From: Platerodrilus igneus
Taxonomy: Eukaryota > Arthropoda > Insecta > Coleoptera > Lycidae
Direction: 5' to 3'
Assembly (NCBI GenBank): GCA_036346225.1
Contig: JARFIW010000900.1
Location: 2,480,001-2,544,000 of the forward strand
DNA length: 64,000 nt
Translations under genes and position numbers: made by a program
Shown: in pieces, positions 1 through 12,299 of the stretch
Layout of the letters: each line of letters starts with the position of its first letter
How positions within the stretch are numbered: the first letter of the stretch is position 1
The notes under the pieces: model-generated
Seen by the model: the letters and a program-made list of their open reading frames with translations, nothing else
Told to the model about the DNA's origin: nothing
Databases searched by the model: none

Positions 1-1918
1 GAAAATAGAAACGATTCTGAGAAAGCAGTAAGAATCCCAAGGTTATACACCGCAACAGTAAGATGATTTCTAAAGGGTCTGTTCCGACAACTAATGAACA
101 AATTGTTCTTTAACCATTAGTTGTCCAAAATTAAACTTTTTGATGATAACTACTCGAAACGACGCAACGTCGGGTATAAATCATTTTAATGGTCGAGAGG
201 TTTTAGATCCGATAAAATTATTGCTTCAATGGGCGGTAATTTTTATAAATATTTAAATGTATGACAATTACTGTTGTGATTGATATCTTAACAATTTATA
301 ACAGTCTATTGGTATCAATTAAATTTATTATTAGGTTTATATTTAGTGTAAAATGTAATTGTCACATTATTGTACATACGACCATAACACAACTGGTACA
401 AGCTTTTTAAATAAAAGAACAAAATAATTTTTTATTACACAGGTTTTTATTATTTCTATTGTTTTAAATATGGTTTGTACGTTAAATACAACTAGGAAGC
501 ATTAAAAATTCCATATATTATAGTATACTGTAACAGGTTATGTATAATTTTCGTGTTTTTGTTTCCGAGAACGAGAGGCTAGTTGCATTAAAGCGTAATT
601 CCTGCCAAGTAGCATGATGATTCAATTTAACATGGGAAATAAGATATTTCTTCCTTAATGTGCAAAATGCCTACAACTAGAATAGGTACTAGCAATAAAT
701 ATGACAATAAAATTACAACCGTTCATCAAGAACATTCTAATTGAAGTTATAATTTATGACCAACGTAAAAAACTGGTAGCTACCAACTTTACACGTCTAT
801 GTGTATATTTCAGTTCTAGTACGACAACATAGGCGTGTCTTTTATCTACGGTTTATGAAAAGCAAATGTCCTGAACTGAAAGGCCTGTCAACTGATTTAA
901 TAACATACGTGTTGTTATTGTTCGATTCATAAGAAAGTTGTTCAAAAATATAACTATAAGCAACTACTTTTGTAAAAAAAACCATATTGTTTTGCCATTC
1001 GAAGTATAACCAGCTTATGGAAGTCTTGGTACAAATTGAAGATCACAAGACAGTAGCTTTATGTCGAGACTAAATGTACAAAAATCTACCACTTTTTAAA
1101 ATATATATTTTTTTATTGCAACCTGACATGAAACTGATCATGGTTCTAAAGCAAAATAATATTACATAAAAGTGGTTCATGAAAATTCTTTAAATTTTTG
1201 TTTCATAAGTTTGCGGCATTATTTACTGTAAAATCATTAACCATACAAATACTTAAAGCGTACATAACATCAAAAATTATTGTTGTTTTGCTGTGTAAAC
1301 TAGTGTCCAGTATTTCAAAGAGCCGGGGGGAAAAACTACTATTTATAGCCATTGAACCTGTACCTACCAACTCAAGATTTTTTTGTTATCGGTTGCTTCA
1401 TTTCAACATACCTGGTAAACCTACATCGTGTAATTTGTGTACGATATTAACGTCTTCTACCTTCACAATTATTCCCATCTACCTTTTCTTCTATTATTAA
1501 TGACATCAGACCTGGATGTCGTAAGTGACGGCCTACCAGACTCTCTATATTTCCCATAAATGACCATTTCTGGTATATTGGTCTTCACTTGATTTTTATT
1601 TCAACAGTTTCCTATAGCATTATATTTATAAAGCTTCGATCTTTCTCCCCTCTATTTCACCCCATATTTTATTCTTCACATCCATTAAACGCTACACTCC
1701 TTGCAAACGTTCTTATAGCTTCTTTCTTATATTTAGATTAATGTTTGATGGATTAAGTTATATTTCTGGAAGAATACTTTCTTTGCTTGCACATTGCTGC
1801 ACTTTATATCGCTTTTACTTCTGCCATACTTTATTTATTCTTCTTTGTAAATAACAAAATTTCTGTTTTGTTCTGTTTTGCACATTCAAAAAGTCAATTT
1901 TAATATATTTACTTCACA
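1..1918. other. AT-rich sequence, no gene recognised
   Basis: No frame resembles a known family. The longest open frame here is about 100 codons, of low complexity, and lacks splice or domain support. Probably intron or intergenic DNA. Confidence 0.5.
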
Positions 1919-2530
1919 TCACTCATCATCATTAGGTCTACAGTCCTGGAACTGGCTAGACGCGTACCTCCATTGTTTCCTATTCTGAGTTAAAGTACAC
2001 ATTTCTCTGAAATTCCCACAGTGTGCATCTTTCACTATCTGCGTGCAATAGTAAGATCTAAGTCTACATCTACCTCTCTTTTTCCTACCTCTGCTTGTAA
2101 TATATCCCGCACTATTCCCCAAATGCTTTAAAACGTGTCGTGTCCTTCTATTTCTCCTATTTTTTATGTTCTCCATAGATATATTTCTTTCCCTACTATT
2201 TGTAGAACCTCTTTGTTATTAACTTCGTCTGTTCATGTTATCATGATACTTCTGAAACACAACATTACAAAAGGCTTCTAGCTTTTTCCTGTCTGCTTCT
2301 CCTACTGTCCCTATTTCATTGCCGTACAGTGCTATCCTCCACACATACACTTTCAACAATTTTTTCGGTATTTCTATTTTTGTTGTCTTCGAACATTAGC
2401 GCTGCTATTTCTTGTTAGGTACAACCTGTTTCCCCTTTTCTAAATATATACCATATTTTACCGATATTCAGACGTATGTAAAGGGTGTTAAGCAACATGC
2501 GGCTACCAAGAGCCCACAATACTTGAACAT
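1919..2530 (-). mobile_element. Non-LTR retrotransposon (LINE) fragment, 3' part of ORF2
   Basis: The minus strand reads like the C-terminal tail that follows the reverse transcriptase in many arthropod LINEs. A segment like KVYVW-ALYGNE-TVGEADRKKLEAF is followed by a Lys/Arg-rich stretch (MENIKNRRNRRTRHVLKH), then a -REMCTLTQNRKQWRYASSQ- segment ending near 1919. The frame is interrupted several times and the catalytic RT core is absent, so this is a 5'-truncated dead copy. The upstream part (about 2455-2520) is shared, inverted, with the plus-strand copy at 7190-7830, so both derive from one family. The exact LINE clade cannot be decided without the RT domain. Confidence 0.7.
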
Positions 2531-2639
2531 TTTCCAAAATAATACTTTTCCAATAAATCCTTCCGCACAATCAATATTAGTTAAAAATATTGCAAAACCA
2601 ACACCTGTAGTTGTTTAAAATAACCAATCAGGTTTGAGT

Positions 2640-2765
2640 GCTTTTATTTTTTCGTCATTAGATTTGCCGTCGTAGAACTGGTTGGACGTGTATCTTCACT
2701 GATTTCCATTCTGAGTTAGCTTACACAATTCCCTGAAATTCCCACAGCCCACATAATCTCGGTTC
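2640..2765 (-). mobile_element. Short second LINE tail fragment
   Basis: About 100 bp repeat the terminal sequence of the LINE fragment at 1931-2010 (shared words such as ttctgagtta and gaaattcccacag) in the same orientation. Only the last few dozen codons of the tail survive. It adjoins the inverted-repeat transposon that starts near 2788. Confidence 0.55.
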
Positions 2766-2787
2766 CCCTTCTATTATTTTCTAAATA

Positions 2788-4112
2788 CAGGGTATTTTAG
2801 GAGGAATAGTAAACATTTTAAGAGTGGTAGTATAGACGAATGGCAATAAAAAATTCCATACAACATGTGTCCAATTTTTATTGAGTACAGAGATACAGCT
2901 GCTAGTATATGTAAACCAAACAAAAACAAATGGGACGTTCAAAGTTGATTTTCAAAAATTCCACCACTAACTTTAATGTATTTTTGACTTCTCTTGTTTA
3001 GATGATGTCACCTGACCACTAAAATGTGCAGGAGTCCCGTCATGCTGGAAGAACATCCATTTTTGTAGCCAAAGGGATCCCTTCCAATAATACTGGAAGC
3101 TCATTTTGAAGAAAATCTAGATAACGGGGTACAGTAAGACGACGCGGTAACGTAATAGGCCCAATCAACTGATTATCTATCAAACCACACCACACATTTA
3201 CATAGTAGCGTTCTTGAAAATGTGTCTCCACAGTGGCATATGGGTTTTCTTCGGACCACCGATATGAATTACGACTGTTATTGATGTCATTAAGATGTCA
3301 GTGAAGATTAAAAATGAGATTAGCTGGCAAAATTTCTAGTATCTAACGACAAAATTTCAATCGTCTATCTTAATCTCCTGCTTGAAGGTGTTGAATGAGC
3401 TGTAAATAATACTGATGGAACCCGTGCATACATAATGTCCTCAATACTTTTGTATGTGGAACATCGATACGTGCAGGAATTCTGCGCGTGCTTGTGGAAG
3501 GACTACGTTCTACCGACTAAATAATGTCCTTTACTTCATTCACATTCTGTTTATTTGCACATTTACATGAACTATGCCTGTTGGGCACTGCACCAGTCTC
3601 ACGCAGTGTGTTGAAAACACGAGTAAACACTCTTGAATCTGGTAGTCTGCGGTTAGGAAATCGTATGCCGTTTTCTCTACAACCAGCAGCAGTGAACTTC
3701 ATACACAAATACCATATCGGCATGCTCAGTATGTGTAAATACGTGACATGTTTAAACGATACAATAGACTAGACCAACAAATCACAATGACAGTTGAAAA
3801 ATTCAATGTAGGCTAAAGCACAACTTTACAGCTTTAACATCAACACACTACTGTTGAGAATTGATAAATACGTCCATAGCACCGGTGTACCAACATACGA
3901 AACAAAAATGCAATGAACTCAGTGGTGAAATGTTTTGAAAATCAACTTTGAACGTTCCAATTGCCATTTGTTTGGGTTACTTACTAACAGCTGTATCTCT
4001 ACACTCAATAAAAACTGGACACATGTTATATGGACATTTTTATTGCCATTCGTCTCTACTACCACCTCCTAAAATATTTACTATTCCTCCTGAAACACAC
4101 TGTGTATACCCT
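2788..4112 (-). mobile_element. Decayed Tc1/mariner-type DNA transposon with long terminal inverted repeats
   Basis: About 190 bp at the left end (from 2788) reappear as the reverse complement at the right end (to about 4112), including the words aggaggaatagtaaa, acgaatggcaataaaaa and gttcaaagttgattttcaaaa. The arms differ by many substitutions and small indels, so the copy is old. Between them lies a minus-strand transposase remnant. The sequence next to the arms matches the style of IS630/Tc1/mariner-type elements common in arthropods. The exact outer ends and the target duplication are uncertain. Confidence 0.75.
3030..3723 (-). pseudogene. Tc1/mariner-type transposase remnant
   Basis: The minus strand holds two recognisable blocks. 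An N-terminal block near 3723-3560 has the pattern FPNRRLPDSRVFTRVFNTLRETG, as in the DNA-binding half of these transposases. A catalytic block near 3231-3030 has YVNVWCGLIDNQLIGP and LPRRLTVPRYLDFL, then, after a frame change, an HDG motif with the second catalytic Asp. The middle is scrambled by frameshifts and the C-terminal third is missing, replaced by the left inverted repeat. It cannot make an active enzyme. Confidence 0.7.
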
Positions 4113-7100
4113 ATTTCACAGATATTCATCTCTATTGTGTTTAATTGTTATTTATTTTCATAATGTATCTCTCCCTTGAAACTTTATTCATATTAGTTAA
4201 CACGTTTTATAGATCGACGGTGCTATATCATTTTCAAATCTTAGTATTGACGTTTTTCGCCTTGCACGTTTATTTCTATATTTACTTGTTCTTTAATTTT
4301 CTTAATTGCCTACTCATGTATAATTTGAAAAGCAGTAGATAAAACGCATTTTTGTCGATAGCTAGTCTTTAAATTTGTTCTTTATTTGATCATCTATTGT
4401 TCTTTTGGCTATTTTTTTAGTAAATATTTACAATTACTTTTCGGTTTATATATTTGAAACCTTTCCTTTTTAATATTTCAAACATCGTATTTCATTTATT
4501 GTTATCACATGTTTTTTCAAAATCTACAACAGTCAAAGGCGTCAATTTATTCTACTGTGTTCCACCCTCTATTATTAAGATAACGAAAACTCTTTTTTTT
4601 TTATAATAGTACTTTATTATCAACTGATTATACAAGCTTTTCCAACTACTCGTAGCTATAGTGAATTTCTATGACAGGGCAATTTATTTCCAGCTAATCG
4701 CTAACAGTGATTATACTAACTTCTTAGAAACTACAATGCTATATATTTAATTATTATCGAAGCACTATAATCAATTTGTATCGAACCACTATAATCAACT
4801 ATAATAATTTATATCACTAGGACAATTTATTTTAACAGTATGTGCCACTAATTTATTTCTTATCACGACTTTTTTATAACTAGTATTATAATCACATGTA
4901 ACGAATTAGAACTGATTTTAAAACCCCTAACGGGCAATTTATATATTATTCAATTCTTCTAAATTATTTCAAAAACGTACTAAAATTATGCAAACAACGT
5001 CTAGAAAACTCCTATTGTAAGGTGAATGAAGCTCTTATATACAAACTTTTGTAAGCTGTCAATCAAGTTCATCCGAAGACGTCACGCCACAGGGTGCCTG
5101 TCATTTATCTTTTGTCTACATATGTCTCGTGTGCGTTCTGCTGTATTATTCTGATCATAGGTTAGACTACAGGACGCGTCGTTACAGTAATTTTAGGCAC
5201 AGTTCTACCTCTGAAACTCTATTACTCTAATGTTTTCCAAAATTTAATTGTCTTTTTCCTAACTGATATTTTGTCTTTCTTTTCATTCTTATATAAAAAA
5301 TGCAACGTTTAACTAATTGTACTCTATTCTTCACATCCTCCTGCTTTAGTGTTCTTTGGTATAATTATGAGCATTTTTCATATATTCTGGCGTTATTTCT
5401 CTAGTTTCATATATCTTACTAACGGATATCTTGTGCTATTTCTCTTCAGAGTTTTGATAGTCGCGCAAATATGCCATCGGTTCCTTTCTTATATTTATAT
5501 CTTTTAATTCTCTTTAGAATTCCAAGCTAAAATTCGGCCCCCTTTATCATTCATACAGCGCCATCGTTTTCTAGCACGTTAACTTTTTACTTTTTCTCAA
5601 GATATACTGTACACACGCATACCTTTCCTTTACTGCTATAAGAAGATTGTCCGTGCTTCTTTAAAAGATTATTAGTAAATGTTTTACTTTTGCCATAACC
5701 TTCCTTTGCGTTTCTATATATCTTGTCTACTTTACTAACAATCATTTGCCATTCAACTTCAGAACACATTCGTTATTCTATTCTTCCTTGAGCGTCCAAG
5801 ACTTTTGATTTTTCCTATTTTGAAGTTGTTTAGACCTTGTACTTCTCGGCTCATCGTTAAAGCTCTTATATTGCTTGGGTTAATTCATTCACTTTAATAT
5901 ATTCTTTTTATAATATAAAGTTTACCAAGTCGTTTGGTTCTTTTACGTATTCGGTATATTTTGCCACTTTCTATTCTTGCAATTACTATAAATTTCACTT
6001 TTTTTTATATAAATAGTTTTGTCAAACTTTTAAAAGCCTTTTATTGGATTTCTAAACTTCTGAATCGCCATCTGCTATCTCTAAGAGTACACTCACTCAC
6101 GATATGATCATATCCAGTTACCCATTAAAACAGCTACTTTACATGCAAACTATGGTGCGGCCTTGAGAATATTTAGTACACATATAATTAATCGTTAGAG
6201 ATAAGACCTTCAATTTCCTCATCCTACTACCAGCCACGTAGCATACGGATACTCAAATCCTAAACGTACATAATTTAAATCTATCTAATATAAGGGATTG
6301 AAACTAAAGAAGGCGAGAGATATAGACAACAAATATTCTTACAGCTAACAAAATTTTAAAGATTTCGGCTACTTAGTGGCTCTAGAAAGAATAGCATTCG
6401 TGGGAGATCCAGTTAGCAGTTTTCATTGCTGGCCTTCGTGTCCTGCGGCGACGTCGGCACCAGCTGTTGGTGTACGGAATGGGGTGCTAACACCTAACAG
6501 TATTTATCACGGACGAAGCTCGACATACCAGAACTGTTGTAAATCGCCTAAATGGTGTATTGCGTGATGTAAATTAGTCAATAGGCGTTTCTTATAAATC
6601 TCTCCTAGAACGGATGGAAGCTACAAGTTGGTCCCTTACCAACAATTTTACGACAAAGCTCGAAACGACGTTAACATGAGGTAGATGGTTTGGCCCTCAA
6701 TGTATATCCGTCGAAATCGACGACTGTTATAATAGATAACTCACTATCCAAAACTGAACGTACTTACAAGCAGGCTCTGTCCTGAATCTGACGCTGTTAT
6801 AACATAAGAAGTACATACAACTGGAATTGTTGAACCATCTATTTTTGTCGATGTCTGGATAAAGAATGTGAGCTAAGATCGAGTTACACACACCAATCGA
6901 CCTATTTGTCCCAATCGGATTTTTTTTTAAATCCGTTGTAAGTAGGACTAGTGGGGGCGTGTTTGCTTCGTGTCGAGAACAAAAATAAATACATTTTCCG
7001 CAACATAACTGATAAAACGATAAAAACAGAAAATCTTTCGATTCCTACTGCGCGTACCAAGATTCATAAGATCTGGTTAATTTCAAACGTTCAAGTCAAT

Positions 7101-7189
7101 TGTGGCTAGAAAATGTCAGTCCAACAACAGGTTCCTAACAGACGGCTAGTTTCTAAATACAAGGAAACTCCAGACTCGTAGTATATGAA
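4113..7189. other. AT-rich sequence, no gene recognised
   Basis: Low-complexity AT-rich DNA. A short imperfect tandem repeat (unit about 22 bp, with the word actataatcaa) lies near 4758-4800. A slightly more GC-rich patch at 6380-6570 has a 63-codon open frame without recognisable similarity. Nothing else is supportable. Confidence 0.4.
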
Positions 7190-7830
7190 CTCTGCAAGTG
7201 CCTGGTGGGGATCTTGGTAGCCGTCCGGTTTCTTAACCCCCTTCACGTATCATTGAATATCGGTGAAATAGGGTATATTTTTAGAGAACAATTGAATAAG
7301 AAAAGTGCAAAAGACATGAAATAAAAAAAAGATTAACACAAGCCGTGCTGTTTTTAACAAGAAAAATCTGCTACTATGTTTGGAAACGACAAACATAGAA
7401 ACAAGGAAGAATGCTGAAGGAGTATGTGTGGAGCACATCACTGTATGGCGGTGAAGCGTGAACAGTAGGAGAACCGGACAGGAAAAAGATAGAAGCCCTT
7501 GAAATGTGATGATGCAGGTGTACAAAGTTAAGAACAAAGAGGTACTAGAAATGGTAGGGGAAGAAAGGAATAGGTGGAAAACGGTAAAAATAGGAGAGAT
7601 AGAATGATAGGACACATGCTAAGACTTAAGGAAATAGCGCGACATATGTTAGAAGCAGAGAAGAGAAAAAAGAGAGGTAAAAGTAGACCGAGATCAAACT
7701 ATTGCACACAATAGTGAAAATGTAGGCTGTAGGAATTTTAGGGAAATGAGTAGGTTAGTTCGGAACAGATAACAATAGAGGTACGCGTCCAACCAGTTCT
7801 AGGAATGAACACATAATGATGTAGAATTAA
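7190..7830 (+). mobile_element. LINE fragment, 3' part of ORF2 (same family as 1919-2530)
   Basis: The plus strand contains the same tail as the minus-strand copy near the window start: a VEHITVW-like block, then KNKEVLEMVGEERNRWK, then a basic stretch, then NVGCRNFREMSRLVRNR and a YASNQF-like ending near 7790. Several stops and frameshifts are present. The first 80 bp (about 7195-7270) match 2455-2520 in inverse orientation. Long open frames on the opposite strand here are shadows of this repeat. Confidence 0.7.
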
Positions 7831-9125
7831 GCAATTTATTCTCTTAACCACACAGATACTCAAGGATAAATAGACTACTAGAAACAATAGATCGGTGATC
7901 CTAACATAATAATACGGAACGGTAGAATAAAGCGAAAGTATTTTTTAACAGGTAACATTATAGTTTAAAGTCCGCAGGAAACTCGGTATGTAATAAGGTT
8001 TCTGGATTTTTAATAAGAGAGATCAGCTTGCCGTAGATATTTATAAAAGTTCTGATTTAGTTAGTTTAGTTGTGAGCGAAAATATAATATATAGAATAGG
8101 TAGCATTTTAAGGAAGAAATGGACCTGAGTTCTGTATGTTGAACTAAAATGAACGTGATTTTAGCTACGAATTTACAGAAGGAGCGGGTAACCGGCTGCT
8201 ACTTTTAGCACCTAACTTCTCTGATGTCAATATTCTGGGAAGGCGTAGTGTTGCTAAAAAGATATGACACTTGCCTCATTAAGATCTAAAAATTTGGTTT
8301 CTGTTAATTTAGACGATTTTGAGTTAACACGTTCAATTTTTTTGTTGTTTGAGTTTTTATTCTTTTTTTGATCAACTAATTCTAGGAAGACTGTAAAAAC
8401 GCTGCCACTCTAGTGATTTGGTTTGAATTTTGCACCATGACACTGTAGAGTTTAGTTGTTCAACTCTTGCAACGGTTTGAAAATGTATACAATGGTTTAG
8501 AGGCTATGAAATGATAGGAAATGAAAAACGTCTGTAACTATTGAGCGTTCCATTATTTGAGCGTATGAAACCGCACTTCTACGTCTATTGAAGCTTGAAA
8601 AGCTTCGAGATAGATATTCCTGGTGTTGATGTAAGTATTTAGGAATTAACGAATATTCCGGAAGTTAGTCCGGAGCTTTATAAACAAGTTTACAATCCGA
8701 AAATATAATCGCATTATCGTACCACCGAACCTCAATTTATTCATAATTGCATTCGTGAATATAGGAAGAGTGGAAGAATGGCACTGTTTTTGATTAATTC
8801 CGATTTTATCTGAATTTATCGGACGGTAGACACCGTGTTAAGAGGAGGCAAGTTGAGACGACATGCATCGTGTATATGTGTTTCAAAAATCGGTCTGGAT
8901 AAACGTTCAATTATTACATTTTTTTAGAAGCTTATACTGAACTTGCCGGGTTTATATTGATCTACAATTGGCTGTAAAATTTTATTTGATCAAATGTATG
9001 ACTGCATTTTACAAGCATATTTGTTACTTATACTGTATTACAAGAAGCACAGAACTGTTTACTCCAAAATTTAAATAATTTACATGTATAACTGAATAAA
9101 ATTTAATACTTTCTTTTTTTTTCAG
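7831..9125. other. Intron-like AT-rich sequence
   Basis: No coding similarity seen. The segment ends in a polypyrimidine tract followed by the AG acceptor at 9124-9125, so at least its 3' end is probably intron of the downstream GPCR exon. Confidence 0.45.
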
Positions 9126-9419
9126 GACCATCTGCAAGTATTTTTACTTGCCATAATTATTTGCCTCCTACTGTAACGATATCGTCATCACACGTACCGT
9201 CTGATCTTCGTTTCACTTTGTATCCAATTGGTTTGGCATTAAGTGCAGTTTTTCTTGCCGCTACTCTTGCGGCAGGTGCCTTACTTCCTGCAAGTCATCA
9301 CGTTTTACATTGGAGATGCCAAACAAATCATGTTGTCTGCTTGCTGGTTGGATATACACTTCTGTGTATTACGCAAATTGCTGGACGAAATATGAGTCCC
9401 ATTCCATGCTTTATTATAG
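9126..9419 (+). CDS. Internal exon of a Methuselah-like G-protein-coupled receptor (TM1-TM2)
   Basis: The 294-bp exon lies between a polypyrimidine tract plus AG (9124-9125) and a GTAAGT-type donor at 9420. It is open throughout and keeps the same intron phase at both ends (two bases complete a codon at the start, one base is left at the end). The product has a short extracellular stretch, a first membrane segment (YPIGLALSAVFLAATLAAGA), a basic/histidine loop (HHVLHWRCQTNH) and a second membrane segment (VVCLLVGYTLLCITQIAG). The W-R-C-Q-T-N-H loop and CLLVG helix are typical of arthropod Mth-like receptors, class B-like 7TM proteins of the plasma membrane. Flanking exons were not found in the window, so the introns are long. 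Which Mth-like paralogue it is cannot be told. Confidence 0.8.
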
Positions 9420-11088
9420 GTAAGTGCTTAGACTTATTGTTTGGTAATAATGTGCTTAACTGTTCTACATAATCTTATCAATAGACAGAACAAAACGTAA
9501 ACTATTAGGTAAATATTTATTCTTGGTTTTTTATATCGACAGTGTTCTATACCGAATCTTATAATGTGAACTATGAACGATGATTAGTATTGCAATAATA
9601 TATGGCATTTATTGATTTAGAAGTTAAATTTTTACAATTAGAGTACACGGGCTCTGACTCTCCGTATGTAGTTAAGAATATTCACCTTCATTGGATCGTT
9701 GGGAACCCCCGTTGCGAATTTCTATGCACTCCTTTAATCATTTTTATATATTTGAAAAATACTACTGGCTACGATAAAGGTATATATGTATATATTATTA
9801 TTATTATTATTATAAATGAAACTTTTTAATAAAGTCGATTTTCGCTTTGTTGAATACGCTAAACAAATCATGTACTTTGTTGAGGACATAACCATAATTG
9901 TTGGAACGGTATACGTGACTTTTAGTATGATTGATATTCTTGGAGAATTGTAAATTTAGTGAACCATGTTATGGTATTATAATTTGGGGATGAGTTATAA
10001 ATAGAGCGTGTGGTCTTAAATAAGATTATTTGTGATGTTCTAAAGACAAACGGTAATACTAAAAGTTATGTAATAATTGGTAAAACTCTGTGCAAATATT
10101 ATCAAGTATCTATGATTATTTTTATAAAGTCTCTTCAATTATTTAATTTTTATCAATTTTAGAAAACTATTAGTAGTTAGGCTTTGTGTCCAAGTGAACC
10201 AGATTTTATTATAAGAGAATTTATGAATTTAAACTTTGGATATTTAATTAATTTTTAAAAGAATCAGAAATTTGATTTTTATTGTATAGTGTTTTGGAAT
10301 TCAATAATTTTCATAAAATTCTCAATGTGAGAGATAGTAATTTTTGTGTATAATCAATTTAAATGTGAATCCCATGATTTTCATTAAAAAAATTAATTAT
10401 TTGTACAATAAAGGGCAATTTACATGTGTTGGGGGTAAGAGATATTTTTGAAAGAGCGAAAACGGTTGTATAAATATATTCAGACGCTGTGAGAGCAACG
10501 TAAAATTATTTTTGTGTAAGTTGAATCTTTGACATTTTTGTTTGATCTTATACTGTTTTTTGATATTATATTTGTGAATAGTTCTGCTATAAAAATCTTA
10601 GTTAAAGTTTAATACACTAATCTATCAGAGCTGGAGAGTTTTTTAATGTTTTACTTACTAAGCTAGTCTAGGAAGTGGATTTTTGAATTTAGGTTTAAAA
10701 TTCTGCTACTGTTGTATTGAATATTTAACAATACTTCTAGTTCTTTTTCTTGATTAGCTGCTTTTTTGTTAACAACTTCATGTTTAGACCATTTGACACT
10801 ACCGCTGGAATCTAATCTCTCCATTACGTATTGGGAGCTGATAGCAGTGTGTATTCGATATTTAGAATACTTCATTTTATATATTCTTTGTTCCAATAAG
10901 AGATTTCTTTTTCAGCGTCGCCAAACACGTATATCATATCAGTTAACTCATTTAAAGGATAATCCATGACCAATACAAAAATAACGAAACAGATACGAAA
11001 AAACGCAAGCTCAAGATGTGCATCATTTTGACACTTGATCTTTTTATCTATCTTCGTAATTGTTTTACTTGGTTACCCTATGTTTAAC
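9420..11088. other. Intron-like sequence with a short TAT/ATT microsatellite
   Basis: Begins with the splice donor of the GPCR exon. A simple repeat of TATAT/ATT units occupies about 9780-9817. No further exon, RNA gene or transposon was recognised. Confidence 0.45.
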
Positions 11089-11369
11089 TTTCCAATGCTC
11101 CACCCGAAGGTACTAGTGGTCAGAAAGCGAGTTGATTTTACTTGGAAATTTTAAAATTTGCCGAACTCTTGCTATTCCAAGCAAGGTCGTGATCTTAATG
11201 TGCACGACAACACACACACACACAGGACCTACATTTTATCTCCCATCCGAACGAGGGTGTATTTCTGTGAAAAATGCTCGCCTAACATTTTTCAAGCGAT
11301 TCATGTCGGGAATCGAACCTGCGGGGTTTAGTAGTTACACGCAAACCATCTAAGCCACAGAACCACCTT
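11089..11369 (-). mobile_element. tRNA-derived SINE, copy 1
   Basis: About 280 bp match the second copy at 18164-18452 at roughly 80% by eye, in the same orientation. The head is on the minus strand near 11369: a tRNA-like region with a diverged B box (GGTTCGATTCCCGA) and an A-box-like stretch. The body contains the words gaacgagggtgtatttctgtg and aaaatgctcgcctaacattttt, and a short CA repeat at 11214-11224. The B box is more diverged than in copy 2, so this is the older copy. It lies in presumed GPCR intron sequence. Confidence 0.75.
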
Positions 11370-11816
11370 ATTTAACGAATCGCAAATTACATGGCTACCA
11401 CAACCCATTTCTGGTACCGAATATAACGTAGCCTGTTGGGAATCGAAATTTCTTGAAAACTATCGGAAATAGATATAGGACATATTTAATAAAAATGAGA
11501 GCTTTTTTTAATCCTGAATAAGCCATATAAAGTTAAGGAAGTGCCATTTAAAAAAATATAAAATTTTTCATTTGAAAATTTTTCTAATTTGGAGAGTTAT
11601 AATAGGCACTCCGTTGAAAACTACGAATATTTCTCGGATTAAACATTAATATAACAGCAATTCTTTTTTTACCAAAAATTTGAACAATGGATTGTAAAAT
11701 AACGGAAAAACTCCATTTATCAAGTCCATGAAAATGCCTATTGTAATTATTAAATGCGAATAATATAAAAGCAAATTCCCTTTGCCACAATTTTCTTTTT
11801 AAATGTAACACCTCTA

Positions 11817-11855
11817 AATACGTATTTCGACCACTAAGTGGTCATGATCAGCAGA
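11817..11855 (-). ncRNA. Hammerhead-ribozyme-like motif in the Penelope-like element tail (probably inactive)
   Basis: On the minus strand the order is CTGATCA, a perfect hairpin GACCAC-TTA-GTGGTC, GAAA, then the self-complementary TACGTA and T-rich cleavage context. This is the layout of the minimal hammerheads known in Penelope-like elements: conserved CUGAUGA, stem II, GAAA, very short stem III. The first core box reads CTGATCA instead of CTGATGA, which changes the position equivalent to G8, so self-cleavage is unlikely here. Placement just downstream of the GIY-YIG remnant fits the expected terminal location. Confidence 0.5.
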
Positions 11856-11898
11856 AAACAGGTACCTTAAAAATACCAAACTGACAGTTATACTGAAA

Positions 11899-12027
11899 TT
11901 CTGAGGATATTTTCCTCACCAATTAGGCTGAAGTGAAACTTTACAATTACTAAAATTAAGACTAATTGCTAGTTTTTATTTCTGAGAATATTCTCCTCAC
12001 CAATTAGGCTGAAGTGAAACTTAACAA
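11899..12027. repeat. Two direct copies of a 48-bp unit near the Penelope-like element end
   Basis: Units at 11899-11946 and 11980-12027 share tcctcaccaattaggctgaa and gtgaaact with few differences, about 81 bp apart. They lie between the hammerhead-like motif and the RT remnant, so they are probably part of the element's 3' untranslated region. No function is evident. Confidence 0.6.
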
Positions 12028-12299
12028 GTACAAAATTCAATAGTGACTTGGTAAGTGTCCTTATAAAATCTTATTTTATATTAAAAATGTGGTCATTCGT
12101 GAGCCGTTGTTCACACTTGAATGCAGATACTGCGCTCTTATTGGTAATCAGGTGAAGCTTAATTAACCTATAAAGAAAGCAGCTGTGAGTGTCCTAATTG
12201 CCCTCTATCTGTGTGCATGCACGAAGCTAAACTTTTAACTATGTTAATACTTTTATAAGCATTCTATTTTGAATGTGTGGACAACGATTTAATCAATCT

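Noticed and set aside
1198..1500. 100-codon plus-strand open frame
   Set aside because: Low-complexity composition, starts at a non-ATG codon, no domain, no splice context.
7250..7615. 121-codon minus-strand open frame rich in Ser, Leu and Phe
   Set aside because: It is antisense to the recognisable LINE tail on the plus strand.
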